DNA from: Streptomyces sannanensis
GTDB lineage: Bacteria > Actinomycetota > Actinomycetes > Streptomycetales > Streptomycetaceae
Direction: 5' to 3'
NCBI RefSeq assembly: GCF_039536205.1
Contig: NZ_BAAAYL010000001.1
Location: 372,001 to 436,000, forward strand
DNA: 64,000 nt
The stretch's first letter is position 1. Each line of letters starts with the position of its first letter. Both the position numbers and the translations under genes were made by a program. The notes under the pieces were generated by a model. It was not told the origin of the DNA. It ran no database searches and saw only the letters and a program-made list of their open reading frames with translations. Below, one piece after another: positions 33,847 through 42,830 of the stretch.

Positions 33847-36180
33847 ATGGCAGAGCATGCCGAGGCCACCGACCGGGCGGGCACGTACGAGGAGGCGCTC
33901 CGGGATCAGGCTGCTCACCTGAGCCGCCTGCGGGTGGAGCGGGGCAATCCGTCGCTGCGTGCCATCGAGGCCCGCGCGCGAAAGCTGTTCGCCCAGGAGC
34001 AAGCATCGTTGCCGATCGCCACACAAAGCGCGGCGCTCGGCGGCAAGTACGTGAGCGTGGACAAGGTGATGCTGCTCGTTCGCACGCTGCTGTCCTGGGA
34101 CGAGTACGGCCAGGAGTGCCCACCGCCCGACCGTAGATCGCCCGTGCTGGAGCCGTGGCGTGCCCGGTGGGTCGCCGTCGCGTCAGCACGGCCGACTCGA
34201 CGACTGGCTCATCCCGTGCGGCAGGAGCCGGTGAGCGGTCCGCCGGAGACCTCGCTCACGGCAGCGTCCTCGTCCCGCTACGCCCTCGCCTACGCGCCAC
34301 TGGTGCACACGGGCCCGGTCGTGTCGGCGGCGTTCTCCCCGGACGGGCGGCTACTCGCCACGGGGAGCGCGGACAACACCGTACGGCTGTGGGACTCCTC
34401 TTCCGGGGCTCCGGCCGGGGAGGCCCTCGCCGGCCATACCGAGGGGGTGGCGTCGGTGGCGTTCTCGCCCGACGGACGGCTGCTGGCCACCGCGAGCGCC
34501 GATCACACGGTGCGCCTGTGGGACACCGTATCCAGGGCGCCGGTCGGCGACCCCCTCGGTGCCCACACCGACGAGGTCTGGTCGGTGGCGTTCTCCCCGG
34601 ACGGACGGCTCCTGGCTACCGCGAGCGCGGACGAGACCGTACGGCTGTGGGACACCACCACGCGCACACCGGTGAGCGATGCCCTCACCGGCCACGGCGA
34701 TCCGGTCTGGTCGGCGGTGTTCTCCCCCGATGGCTGCCTGCTCGCCACGGCGAGCCGCGACAAGACCGTGCGCCTGTGGGACCCGGCCACCGGCACCCTC
34801 GTCGGCAGACCCCTCATCGGTCATACCGACGACGTCGAGTCGGTGGCGTTCTCCCCCGACGGGCACCTGCTGGCGACTGCCTCTTCGGACGGAACGGTGC
34901 GGCTGTGGAACATGATCACTGGCGCCGCGGCCCTCGCCCCGCTCACCGGTCACACCGGCCCGGTCTTCTCGGTGGCGTTCTCCCCGGACGGCCGACTGCT
35001 GGCCACCGCCAGCCGGGACAGGACCGTGCGGCTGTGGGAGCCCGCGACCGGGGTGCCGATCGGTGAACCGCTCGACGGGCACACCGATCAGGTCTGGTCG
35101 GTCGCCTTCTCCCCTGACGGGGGCCTGCTCGCCACCGCCGGTCACGACAACACGGTGCGCGTCCACCGGCATGGTGAGCCTCGCACTCCGGCACCCGTCG
35201 CCGTGGCCACCTCGGCCCTACGGGCGGTCGAACACGCCCTCTCGCAGGGTCACCCTGTGCCCCTGCCCGCCCTGCACGCCGGTTGCGGAGGCCCGGTCTT
35301 CTCGGTGGCGTTCTCCCCGGACGGCCGTCTGCTCGCCTCCGCGGGCGCCGACGAGACCGTGCGGTTGTGGGACCCGGTCACCCGCGCCCCGGCCGGCGAT
35401 CCCCTCACCGGGCACACCGGCCAGGTCCGGTCGGTGGTGTTCTCCCCCGACGGGCGCCTCCTCGCCACCGCCAGCGACGACGAAACCGTCCGCCTGTGGG
35501 ACCCGGCCACCCGCCTCCCCATCGGCAACCCTCTTACTGTTCGGGACGGCTCCTGCCTGTCGGTGGCGATGTCCCCCGACGGGCGCACCCTCGCCTGCGC
35601 GAGTAACGACCTCCAGCTGTGGGACACGACGACGGGCGCCCCCCTCGGCGAACCCCTGTCCGGCCACACCGACACCATCGAATCCGTGGCGTTCTCGCCC
35701 GACGGGCGCCTCCTCGCCACCGCCAGCGACGACGAAACCGTCCGCCTGTGGGACCCGGCCACCCGCCTCCCCATCGGCAACCCGCTGACCGGCCACGCGG
35801 GCAGCGTCGAATGCGTGGCGTTCTCCCCCGACGGACGGCTGCTGGCCACCGCGGGCCACGACGGGACGGTCCGTCTGTGGGATGCCGTGACCGGTGCCCC
35901 CGCCCGTGAATCCCTCACCGGCCACACCGGTCCAGTCCTCTCGGTGGCGTTCTCACCCGACGGATATCTGCTGGCCGCCGCGAGTGGCGACGGCACCGTA
36001 CGGCTGTGGAACACGCTCACCCGACACCTCGTCGGTGAACCCCTGGCCGGCCACACCGACCGGATCCGGTCCGTCGCGTTCTCCCCCGACGGCCACTTCA
36101 TCGCCTCGGCCGGAAGCGACGAGATCGTGCGCCTGTGGGCAGGCCGTTTTCGACTGCCAGTGGTTCATCCGTCCGGTTGA
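33847..36180 (+). CDS. WD40 repeat protein with 14 repeats (two predicted seven-bladed propellers)
   Basis: A 777-aa protein from ATG 33847 (GGGGGACGA upstream). Residues 1-100 are charged and helical (YEEALRDQAAHLSRLRVERGNPSLRAIEARARKLF, then VSVDKVMLLVRTLLSWDEYG), a domain I recall only as the N-terminal part of actinobacterial WD40 or NTPase regulators. From about residue 155, fourteen FSPDGRLLATASADxTVRLWD-type WD units follow. A 45-residue spacer falls exactly after unit seven (RHGEPRTPAPVAVATSALRA). The protein is therefore likely two seven-blade propellers. WD propellers are scaffolds; there is no catalytic motif and no partner gene next door. Confidence 0.88.
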   Translation: MAEHAEATDRAGTYEEALRDQAAHLSRLRVERGNPSLRAIEARARKLFAQEQASLPIATQSAALGGKYVSVDKVMLLVRTLLSWDEYGQECPPPDRRSPVLEPWRARWVAVASARPTRRLAHPVRQEPVSGPPETSLTAASSSRYALAYAPLVHTGPVVSAAFSPDGRLLATGSADNTVRLWDSSSGAPAGEALAGHTEGVASVAFSPDGRLLATASADHTVRLWDTVSRAPVGDPLGAHTDEVWSVAFSPDGRLLATASADETVRLWDTTTRTPVSDALTGHGDPVWSAVFSPDGCLLATASRDKTVRLWDPATGTLVGRPLIGHTDDVESVAFSPDGHLLATASSDGTVRLWNMITGAAALAPLTGHTGPVFSVAFSPDGRLLATASRDRTVRLWEPATGVPIGEPLDGHTDQVWSVAFSPDGGLLATAGHDNTVRVHRHGEPRTPAPVAVATSALRAVEHALSQGHPVPLPALHAGCGGPVFSVAFSPDGRLLASAGADETVRLWDPVTRAPAGDPLTGHTGQVRSVVFSPDGRLLATASDDETVRLWDPATRLPIGNPLTVRDGSCLSVAMSPDGRTLACASNDLQLWDTTTGAPLGEPLSGHTDTIESVAFSPDGRLLATASDDETVRLWDPATRLPIGNPLTGHAGSVECVAFSPDGRLLATAGHDGTVRLWDAVTGAPARESLTGHTGPVLSVAFSPDGYLLAAASGDGTVRLWNTLTRHLVGEPLAGHTDRIRSVAFSPDGHFIASAGSDEIVRLWAGRFRLPVVHPSG
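35446..35783 (+). repeat. 86-bp identical direct repeats inside the WD40 gene
   Basis: Positions 35446-35531 and 35698-35783 are identical over 86 bp (from CCCGACGGGCGCCTCCTCGC to ATCGGCAACCC) and exactly 252 bp apart, two WD units. This indicates a recent in-frame duplication or gene conversion. Confidence 0.8.
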
Positions 36181-36209
36181 GGCTCACCCCCGGTTCAGGA
36201 GCGTCTTAG

Positions 36210-37888
36210 CCTTGATCCACCGAGCAATAGCCGGTTCAGGGCTTGGACATGTAGACGCGGGTGCCCTCTGAGCTGGGATGATGGGACTTCCTACGGTTCC
36301 ACATCCACAGAGCAAGAGAACACCCGCGAGATGCAATCTTCCCATGCCGCGTCGGCGGTGTCCGCCGCGTTCGACGACACGAATCTGGTCGCGTATGCCG
36401 GGCTGGTCCCGGTGATGCGGCTGGCCGAGCGGTGCGGGCTTGCCCGTCTGGCGGCGGAGAAGGTGAAGCTGACCGGGGCGAAGAACAGCGCGGGTGCCGC
36501 AGCGGACGCCAAGGTCACCAGCATCGTGGCCGGCATGGTCGCAGGCGCGGACAGCATCGACGACCTGGACGTCCTGCGGCACGGTGCGATGCCGACCCTG
36601 TTTGGCGGCATCCGTGCCCCGTCCACGCTCGGCACGTTCCTGCGCGCGTTCACCCACGGTCACGCACTCCAGCTCCACGCTGTGCACCGCAGATTCCTGG
36701 CCGCACTGGCCACGCACACCCCATTGCTGCCCGGTTCCGGCGAGAAGGCGTTCATCGATGTCGACTCCACCCACAAGCGGGTCTACGGACGCGCCAAACA
36801 GGGCGCCGAGTACGGCCGGTTCAAGGGCGTCCGCACCCTGCACCCCCTGCTCGCCACGATCTGCACCCCCCGCTCCCGCCCGGTGATCGCCGGGGTCCGG
36901 ATGCGCCGCGGCAAGTCCGCCGACTCCCGCGGCGCCCCGAAGTTCGTCAGTGAAGCCCTGGCCACCGCCGCCGAGGCCGGCTGCACCGGCATGCGCATCC
37001 TGCGCGCGGACTCGCAGTTCTACAACGCCGGTGTGATCGCCGCCTGCCGCCGGGCCGGATCCCACTTCTCGATCACCACCGGCATGAACCCCTCCATCAA
37101 ACGGGCCGTCCACAGCATCCCCGACCAGGCATGGCAGCAGATCACCTATCCCACCGCCGTGCCCGACCCCGAAACCGGCGAGCTCATCTCGGACGCCGAA
37201 GTCGCCGAGATACCCGCCTACACCGCGTTCGCCAGCCGCAAGAAGGCGGAGCAGGTCACGGCCCGGCTGATCGTGCGCCGGGTCCGTGACCTGGCCAAGC
37301 CCGTCGTCGTGGGTGAGCAGGGCGAACTGTTCCCGGTCTGGCGCTACCACCCGTTCTTCACCGACAACCCCGCCCAGACCCTGCAAGCCGAGCGGGAACA
37401 CCGCCACCATGCCGTTGTCGAACAAGTCATCGCGGACAGCAAGGCCTCAGCCCTGGCCCACCTGCCCTCCGGACACTTCAACGCCAACGCGGCCTGGCTC
37501 ACCCTGTGGGCCGTGACCTACAACCTGCTGCGGGCCACCGGCGCACTGACCTCCGCCTTCCACGCCAAGGCCACCACCGCCACCCTCTGCGCCCACCTGG
37601 TCCACGTTCCCGCCAGGATCGCCCGCTCAGCGCGACGCATCACCCTGCACCTGCCCCACAACTGGCCCTGGCAGCACGCCTGGACACACCTCTTCGACAC
37701 CGTCCACGGACCAGCCGGCTGACACGAACCGCCCCTGCCCACCCCGCCCGCCAGGGCCCAACCGGAACCGAACACGTGGAAACGCTGGGCAGACCAGCAG
37801 CTACACGCTGCCCAAGCCCAACGACCATCCCGAAACGGGCTCAGGATCAGTCAGAAGACCACTTTCAGACCACGTCGGTGGATCAAGG
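36210..37888 (+). mobile_element. IS1380-family insertion sequence
   Basis: A complete 1,679-bp element. The left end CCTTGATCCACCGA (36210) and right end TCGGTGGATCAAGG (ending 37888) are perfect 14-bp inverted repeats. CTTAG flanks both sides (36205-36209 and 37889-37893) as the target duplication (four to five bases depending on end definition). The single transposase gene spans most of the element. The right copy of CTTAG touches the end of the MITE-like element at 37894. Confidence 0.88.
36331..37722 (+). CDS. IS1380 family transposase
   Basis: A 463-aa DDE transposase that cuts and joins the element ends. Typical IS1380 features are AYAGLVPVMRLAERCGLARLA at the N-terminus, FIDVDSTHKRVYG (first catalytic Asp), ILRADSQFYNAGVI (second Asp), the HHAVVEQVIADSKASALAHLPSGHF region with the C-terminal acidic residue, and NAAWLTLWAVTYNLLRATG. 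The frame is intact, so the element may be active. Confidence 0.93.
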   Translation: MQSSHAASAVSAAFDDTNLVAYAGLVPVMRLAERCGLARLAAEKVKLTGAKNSAGAAADAKVTSIVAGMVAGADSIDDLDVLRHGAMPTLFGGIRAPSTLGTFLRAFTHGHALQLHAVHRRFLAALATHTPLLPGSGEKAFIDVDSTHKRVYGRAKQGAEYGRFKGVRTLHPLLATICTPRSRPVIAGVRMRRGKSADSRGAPKFVSEALATAAEAGCTGMRILRADSQFYNAGVIAACRRAGSHFSITTGMNPSIKRAVHSIPDQAWQQITYPTAVPDPETGELISDAEVAEIPAYTAFASRKKAEQVTARLIVRRVRDLAKPVVVGEQGELFPVWRYHPFFTDNPAQTLQAEREHRHHAVVEQVIADSKASALAHLPSGHFNANAAWLTLWAVTYNLLRATGALTSAFHAKATTATLCAHLVHVPARIARSARRITLHLPHNWPWQHAWTHLFDTVHGPAG

Positions 37889-37893
37889 CTTAG

Positions 37894-38105
37894 TACTGCA
37901 ACCGCACTCGCGCTATCGCCGCAGGTCAAGCGCGGTACACCGCCCGCCCGCATGTGACGAGCCATCAGCCACTTGGAGCGTTGACCTGCCGGTTCGCGGT
38001 TCGACCGAATGCGGGAACCGGAATCCTCCACTGACGCATCGCCAGTGGAAGAACTCCGCTGCACCCGCCCTGACCTGCGGTGACGCAATGAGTGCGGTTG
38101 CAGTA
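37894..38105. mobile_element. MITE-like element with 35-bp terminal inverted repeats
   Basis: A 212-bp segment with no coding capacity. The left end TACTGCAACCGCACTC (37894) and the right end (38071-38105, ending GAGTGCGGTTGCAGTA) are inverted repeats over about 35 bp, closing with GCAGGTCA / TGACCTGC. TTAG flanks both sides (37890-37893 and 38106-38109). A small internal hairpin (TCCACTGACG...CGCCAGTGGA) is also present. It is probably a non-autonomous transposon derived from an IS not present in the window. Confidence 0.7.
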
Positions 38106-38718
<613 letters not shown>

Positions 38719-39028
38719 CGGACTCGGGCTACCGGGGCGACCTCGCTCGTGCATCAAGCCGCCCCGGTCATGCCCGGGCCGTGAACATCAACAACGTCGT
38801 GGCGGACGACGTCTACCGAGTGCGGACTTCGCGTATTCCGCGACCGTCTGCTGACCAAGTTCCCGGCGGGCCTCGGCAACGGACGGCGCCGTCTTCTTTT
38901 CTCCGCGCCCGCCGACACCGTGCGAACCCTGCCAGGTACCGACCGCGCACAGTCCGGGACCTGTGGGTGTGCGCCGTGGACTTCCAGGTTCTCGATACGG
39001 GCATCCGCCGTCAGGCCTGACCGGCGCC
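38719..39028. other. Gene-free stretch before the thioesterase gene
   Basis: 310 bp with overlapping open frames but no recognisable product. It marks the left border of the NRPS locus. Confidence 0.4.
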
Positions 39029-39778
39029 TCACGCGCGCGCAAGACGTGCTGCCACATCCGCGACCACTTCGACCTCCCGGGCCACGAGGTAGAAGTGATC
39101 CCCGGGGAACGGGCACAGCTCGAAGGAGCCCGGGGCAGCGAGGCCGGACCAGGCGAGGACCCCGTCGAGCACGCAACTCGGATCGTCCTGGCCGACGTAC
39201 GCGGTGATCGGCGCCTTGACCGGAGCCGGATTCGGGGGGTGGTAGCCCTCGAGCAGCCGGTAGTCCGAACGGAGGGCGGGCAGCAGCAGGTCACGCAACT
39301 CCGGGATGTCGTAGGCCTCCGAGTGCAGGTCTCCGAGGTGCCGGACATGGGTGATCAGGGTCTCGTCGTCGGCGTCGTGCAGCGCAACGTGTTCGGCCCA
39401 CTGGGGGGCTTCGTGTGCGGAGACCAGCAGGTGCTCGGGGACGATGCCGCGGGCCTCCAGCCGCAGGGCCACCTCGTAGGCGACGCAGGCGCCCATGCTG
39501 TGCCCGAAAAGCGCGAGCGGCCGGTCGAGCCAGGGCCGCAGTGCGTCCTCGATCGTGTCGGCCAGGGTGGCCATGTCCTCGATGCAGGCTTCCGCGAGCC
39601 GGTCCTGGCGGCCGGGGTACCGCACGGCGAGCACCTCGACGTCCGCCGGCAGCAGCGCGGGCCAACCGTGGAACAGCTGTGCCGTGCCGCCGGCGTGCGG
39701 GAAACACACCAGTCGGAGCCTGGGGTCCGCCGCACGCCGGTGGACACGGAACCACTTCTTCGCGTCGGTCGCCGTCAT
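39029..39778 (-). CDS. Type II thioesterase (NRPS editing)
   Basis: A 249-aa alpha/beta-hydrolase that removes wrongly loaded acyl groups from NRPS carrier domains. The opening FRVHRRAADPRLRLVCFPHAGGTAQLFHGW is characteristic of the type II family. The nucleophile elbow is GHSMG (Ser), the Asp is in YVGQDDPSC and the His in FPGDHFYLV. ATG 39778 overlaps the stop of the preceding 63-aa gene (ATGA), so the two are translationally coupled. It very likely serves the NRPS at the right of the window. Confidence 0.92.
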   Translation of the reverse strand: MTATDAKKWFRVHRRAADPRLRLVCFPHAGGTAQLFHGWPALLPADVEVLAVRYPGRQDRLAEACIEDMATLADTIEDALRPWLDRPLALFGHSMGACVAYEVALRLEARGIVPEHLLVSAHEAPQWAEHVALHDADDETLITHVRHLGDLHSEAYDIPELRDLLLPALRSDYRLLEGYHPPNPAPVKAPITAYVGQDDPSCVLDGVLAWSGLAAPGSFELCPFPGDHFYLVAREVEVVADVAARLARA

Positions 39779-39966
39779 CGCTGACGGATCCCGCGCAGGC
39801 GCAGGGAGTCGAGCTTGGAGAGAAGGGCGGGAAGCTGCTCCACCGCCCTCATGGACACGTTTGCAGTCTGCACGGTGTGGCGCAGGCGATCGGTCACGAC
39901 GAGTTTGTAGGCACCGCCTACCTGGATGAGTTCCGCGGAATACAGGGGGGTTCCGGTCGCAGACAT
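39775..39966 (-). CDS. Small conserved protein, 63 aa (paralog of the 49965 gene)
   Basis: MSATGTPLYSAELIQVGGAY then KLVVTDRLRHTVQTANVSMR, ending LPALLSKLDSLRLRGIRQR. It aligns along its length with the 62-aa product at 49965-50153 (shared LYxAEL, GxYKLVVxD, RxTVQ, AVxxLPAxLSxL). It is a soluble, probably alpha-beta protein with no signal peptide and no known domain that I recognise. It is coupled to the type II thioesterase by an ATGA overlap. GGAG lies about nine bases before ATG 39966. The function is unknown; association with NRPS genes in two places suggests an accessory role. Confidence 0.78.
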   Translation of the reverse strand: MSATGTPLYSAELIQVGGAYKLVVTDRLRHTVQTANVSMRAVEQLPALLSKLDSLRLRGIRQR

Positions 39967-40292
39967 CTGACCTGTCTCCATCAGGGTGTCGTCTTTGTGT
40001 CGCCTTCTTCGGCCGTTCCTTCCACGCCTCCGTCTGCTTCTTTTCGACGGTATCGGTGAACAGGTGATGCCCGCTTGCCTGAGCGAAATGGTGAACGCGT
40101 CGGCATGCACCGGTGTTCAAACCTGGCGGTCGCATTCGCGAGGCCGGGCCGACGAGCCGCCGCTGTGCCCGCCGAAGACTCCATGGGGCACAGTGATGTG
40201 TTTCACGGACGGGCATACTCTGGCCGGGACTTGGAAGCCTCGACCGGTTACGCAGACGAAGGTGTGGCGCGGAGGAAAGTCGGCCGGCGGAC
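39967..40292. other. Intergenic region upstream of the small protein/thioesterase pair
   Basis: 326 bp containing the presumed promoter of the 39966-39029 pair. I see no gene and no strong dyad. Confidence 0.4.
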
Positions 40293-40673
40293 TCAGCGCG
40301 CCTTGGCGGCGACCGAACCGGCAGCGCTACGGGCCTTGCCGACGGACTTGCCCTGACCGCCGGTCTGTCCCTCGTGGGCCTCTACGGCCGCGGGCGCCGA
40401 CCTGGCGGCCGCTCCGGCCCGGCCCGCGGTGCCGTCCTCCGGGGCGTCGACGCCGTGCCCGGCTCCTTGTGTCGTCTGGGCTGCACGCACTTCAGCGGTC
40501 GCCTCGGCAGCGAGATCCTGGATTCCCTCGCCGGCTTCGTGGACGGCCCGCTTGACTTCGATTCCCAGGCCCACCGACGCTTTGACGAGTCCTCGCACCA
40601 AGGGCTTGCCCACCCTCTTCACCAGGGATGCGGTGATCAGACCGATCAGGAAAGGAGGTACTACAGGCGGCAT
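40293..40673 (-). CDS. DUF5132-like protein
   Basis: A 126-aa protein from ATG 40673. A hydrophobic N-terminal segment (PPFLIGLITASLVKRVGKPLVRGLVKASVGLGIEV) leads into an amphipathic helix (KRAVHEAGEGIQDLAAEATAEVRAAQ) and a long Ala/Gly/Lys-rich tail. This resembles DUF5132, small membrane-associated proteins of unknown function. It does not look like a biosynthetic gene. Confidence 0.65.
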   Translation of the reverse strand: MPPVVPPFLIGLITASLVKRVGKPLVRGLVKASVGLGIEVKRAVHEAGEGIQDLAAEATAEVRAAQTTQGAGHGVDAPEDGTAGRAGAAARSAPAAVEAHEGQTGGQGKSVGKARSAAGSVAAKAR

Positions 40674-40937
40674 GGCACAACATCCTTCTCTTCTGTCGAG
40701 GAGATGATGATTGAAAACACAACGGTGAAGTGAACGGGAGAAAATTCGACGAGATGGACGCACTCCGCATCAGCGGATCCGCACCCTCCATCACAGAGAG
40801 TATCCGAGGCCGAGCAAGCGGCTACGAATTCCCCGTGGCCTTCACTCATTCAAGTAGAGCGGCCTTCCCCAGGAAGCCTGTTCGAGCCGTTCAACAGCCG
40901 GAACCCGCGGTCAGCCGTCTTCTTCGGGTGGCCCCTC

Positions 40938-42671
40938 TCATCGCTGCTGACGGCCGGACGCCCCGTGCAGTTCTCTCTCCACCCGTCGGTGCAGGGCGGG
41001 AAACGGCAGCGTGCCGCCGGCCAGCACGGTCTCGTGAAAGGCGCGCACGTCGAACGCGGCGCCGGCGCCGCGTTCGCACGCTGCCCGCAATGCCGTGAAC
41101 TCCGCATGACCCGCCCGGTATGTCAGCGCCTGCCCCGGCAGATCGGTCGCGTAGCGCAACAACTCGGTCGTGATCTGTCCTTCGGACTCGGCTGCCGCGT
41201 GGGCGCGCATGAAGGTGCGCGCCTCCTCCAGTGTCATCGTCCCGAGGTTGAGGCCGGTGTCGACGACGAGGCGCTGCGCGGTGAACCGTTCATGGGCCAG
41301 TCGTCCGTACGCGTCCCACGGGTCGTCGTACAGCCCCATCTCCCAGGCGAGCCCTGCCGCGTACTCCGCCCATCCCTCCTCGAACCCGCTGAAGGCCGCC
41401 AGCTCGCGTCGCAGGTCGGGCAGCGCAGTGTTCTCGGCCTGGCGTGCGAGGTGGAAGTGATGTCCGGGCGACAGCTCGTGGTAGATGAGCGCGGCTGCGC
41501 CGAGCAGTGACCGATGTGCCAGGTCCGAGGCGTTGTAGCGGTAGCGTCCCACCGGTTGTGTGGCGGTCGGCGGTTCGTAGTAGCCGAACGTCATCGACCC
41601 CTCCAGCGCCGGGTCAAGGCGGGCCACACCGTAGGGGGCGCGGGGCAGGACCGCGAACCAGCGCGGCAGCAGTGGCGTGAGGCGGTCGAGGTGTCCGCGG
41701 TAGCGGGCTTCGACCTCCTCCGGGGTGGCGGCGTACAGGCGCGGCTCGGTCGCGAGCCGTTCGTGGAACTCCGCCTCCGTCCCCGCGAAACCGAGCGTGT
41801 CGCGCATCTCCCGCATCCGCTCGCCGAGTTCACGGCAGTGCTCCCAGCCGAGTTCGTGGAGGCGTTCGGGTGGTGTGTCGCCGGACGTGTACGTCCTGAC
41901 GAAGGCCCGGTATGCCGCCTCGCCTTCCGGGTAGCGGGCCCAGCCGACGGCCTGCGGCGCCCGCCGGAGGTAGTACGGGTCGCCCACGAGGGCGACGAGG
42001 CGGTCGAACGCCGGCTCCAGTTCGGTGGCCACGAGCCGCTCCACCGTGTCGCGCAGGTGACCCCGGCTCGCCGCGCCGAGCCGGGTGAGCCGCCCGGCGT
42101 CCGCCCGGACGTACCGTGCCGCCGACTCCCGCAGACGGGTGAGTGTGGTGTGGACGCCGGTCAGGGCCGGAGCATGGATGCGAAAGCCCCGCGCCGCCTG
42201 CCCGGCGACCTTGTCGCCGATCGTCGCGACACAGCGGGCCAGGTCCCGTACGAGGGTCACGTACCGGTCCGCGTCGGCTCGGTGCTCGAAGCGGAACGGG
42301 CGGAAGACGCTGTCACCGTACTGCTGGAGGCGGAAGAGCTGGTACGGCGTGGCGGTGGGGGTGAGCCAGTGGAAACGTCCCGCCTTCGCTTCCTGTTCGG
42401 CCAGCGCCCGAAGGAAGCCCGCCGTGTCGGCGGCGGGACCGGACAGTTCCGCCGGTCGCAGCGCACCCAGCCGGCTCAGCACCCCTGCCGCGAACCCGGC
42501 CCGCTCGTCGGCCTCCGCGGCGGACACCCCCGGCAGCGACTCGACCGGCAGCCCGCGGCGCGTGCGCAGCGATGGCTCGCGTGCGAGCAGGAAGTCCCAG
42601 TACGAGGTCGCGAGTCGGTCGATCTCGCGCGCCGTCGAGTCGTCCGGGGAGCCCCCTGGATTGATGACCAT
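40938..42671 (-). CDS. DUF885 family metallopeptidase
   Basis: A 577-aa soluble enzyme. The zinc-binding motif is YHELSPGHHFHLARQ, and the family blocks FEEGWAEYAAGLAWEMGLY, DAYGRLAHERFTAQRLVVDTGL and DLPGQALTYRAGHAEFTALR are present, so a peptidase/carboxypeptidase role is likely. The start ATG 42671 is used because it leaves a 159-bp divergent region to the transporter operon. Next to a peptide ABC transporter and an amino-acid-oxidase-like enzyme, it fits peptide scavenging or product processing. Confidence 0.85.
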   Translation of the reverse strand: MVINPGGSPDDSTAREIDRLATSYWDFLLAREPSLRTRRGLPVESLPGVSAAEADERAGFAAGVLSRLGALRPAELSGPAADTAGFLRALAEQEAKAGRFHWLTPTATPYQLFRLQQYGDSVFRPFRFEHRADADRYVTLVRDLARCVATIGDKVAGQAARGFRIHAPALTGVHTTLTRLRESAARYVRADAGRLTRLGAASRGHLRDTVERLVATELEPAFDRLVALVGDPYYLRRAPQAVGWARYPEGEAAYRAFVRTYTSGDTPPERLHELGWEHCRELGERMREMRDTLGFAGTEAEFHERLATEPRLYAATPEEVEARYRGHLDRLTPLLPRWFAVLPRAPYGVARLDPALEGSMTFGYYEPPTATQPVGRYRYNASDLAHRSLLGAAALIYHELSPGHHFHLARQAENTALPDLRRELAAFSGFEEGWAEYAAGLAWEMGLYDDPWDAYGRLAHERFTAQRLVVDTGLNLGTMTLEEARTFMRAHAAAESEGQITTELLRYATDLPGQALTYRAGHAEFTALRAACERGAGAAFDVRAFHETVLAGGTLPFPALHRRVERELHGASGRQQR

Positions 42672-42830
42672 GTCGCCAGTGTGCGCCCTGAGGTGACGCT
42701 GCGTCAGCAACGAGGCCGTGGACCGCGCGTCGGGCGGTCTCACTCGGACGGGGGAAATTGTCCGGCGCGTTCGCGTCCGGCCCGGGAAAGCCCGGCCGAC
42801 GCCGTCGATCGCGGTGGCACGATAAGCGCC

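Noticed and set aside
36210..38105. One composite transposon including the IS and the inverted-repeat element
   Set aside because: The two elements have unrelated ends and each has its own flanking duplication. A nested or adjacent insertion explains the sequence better.
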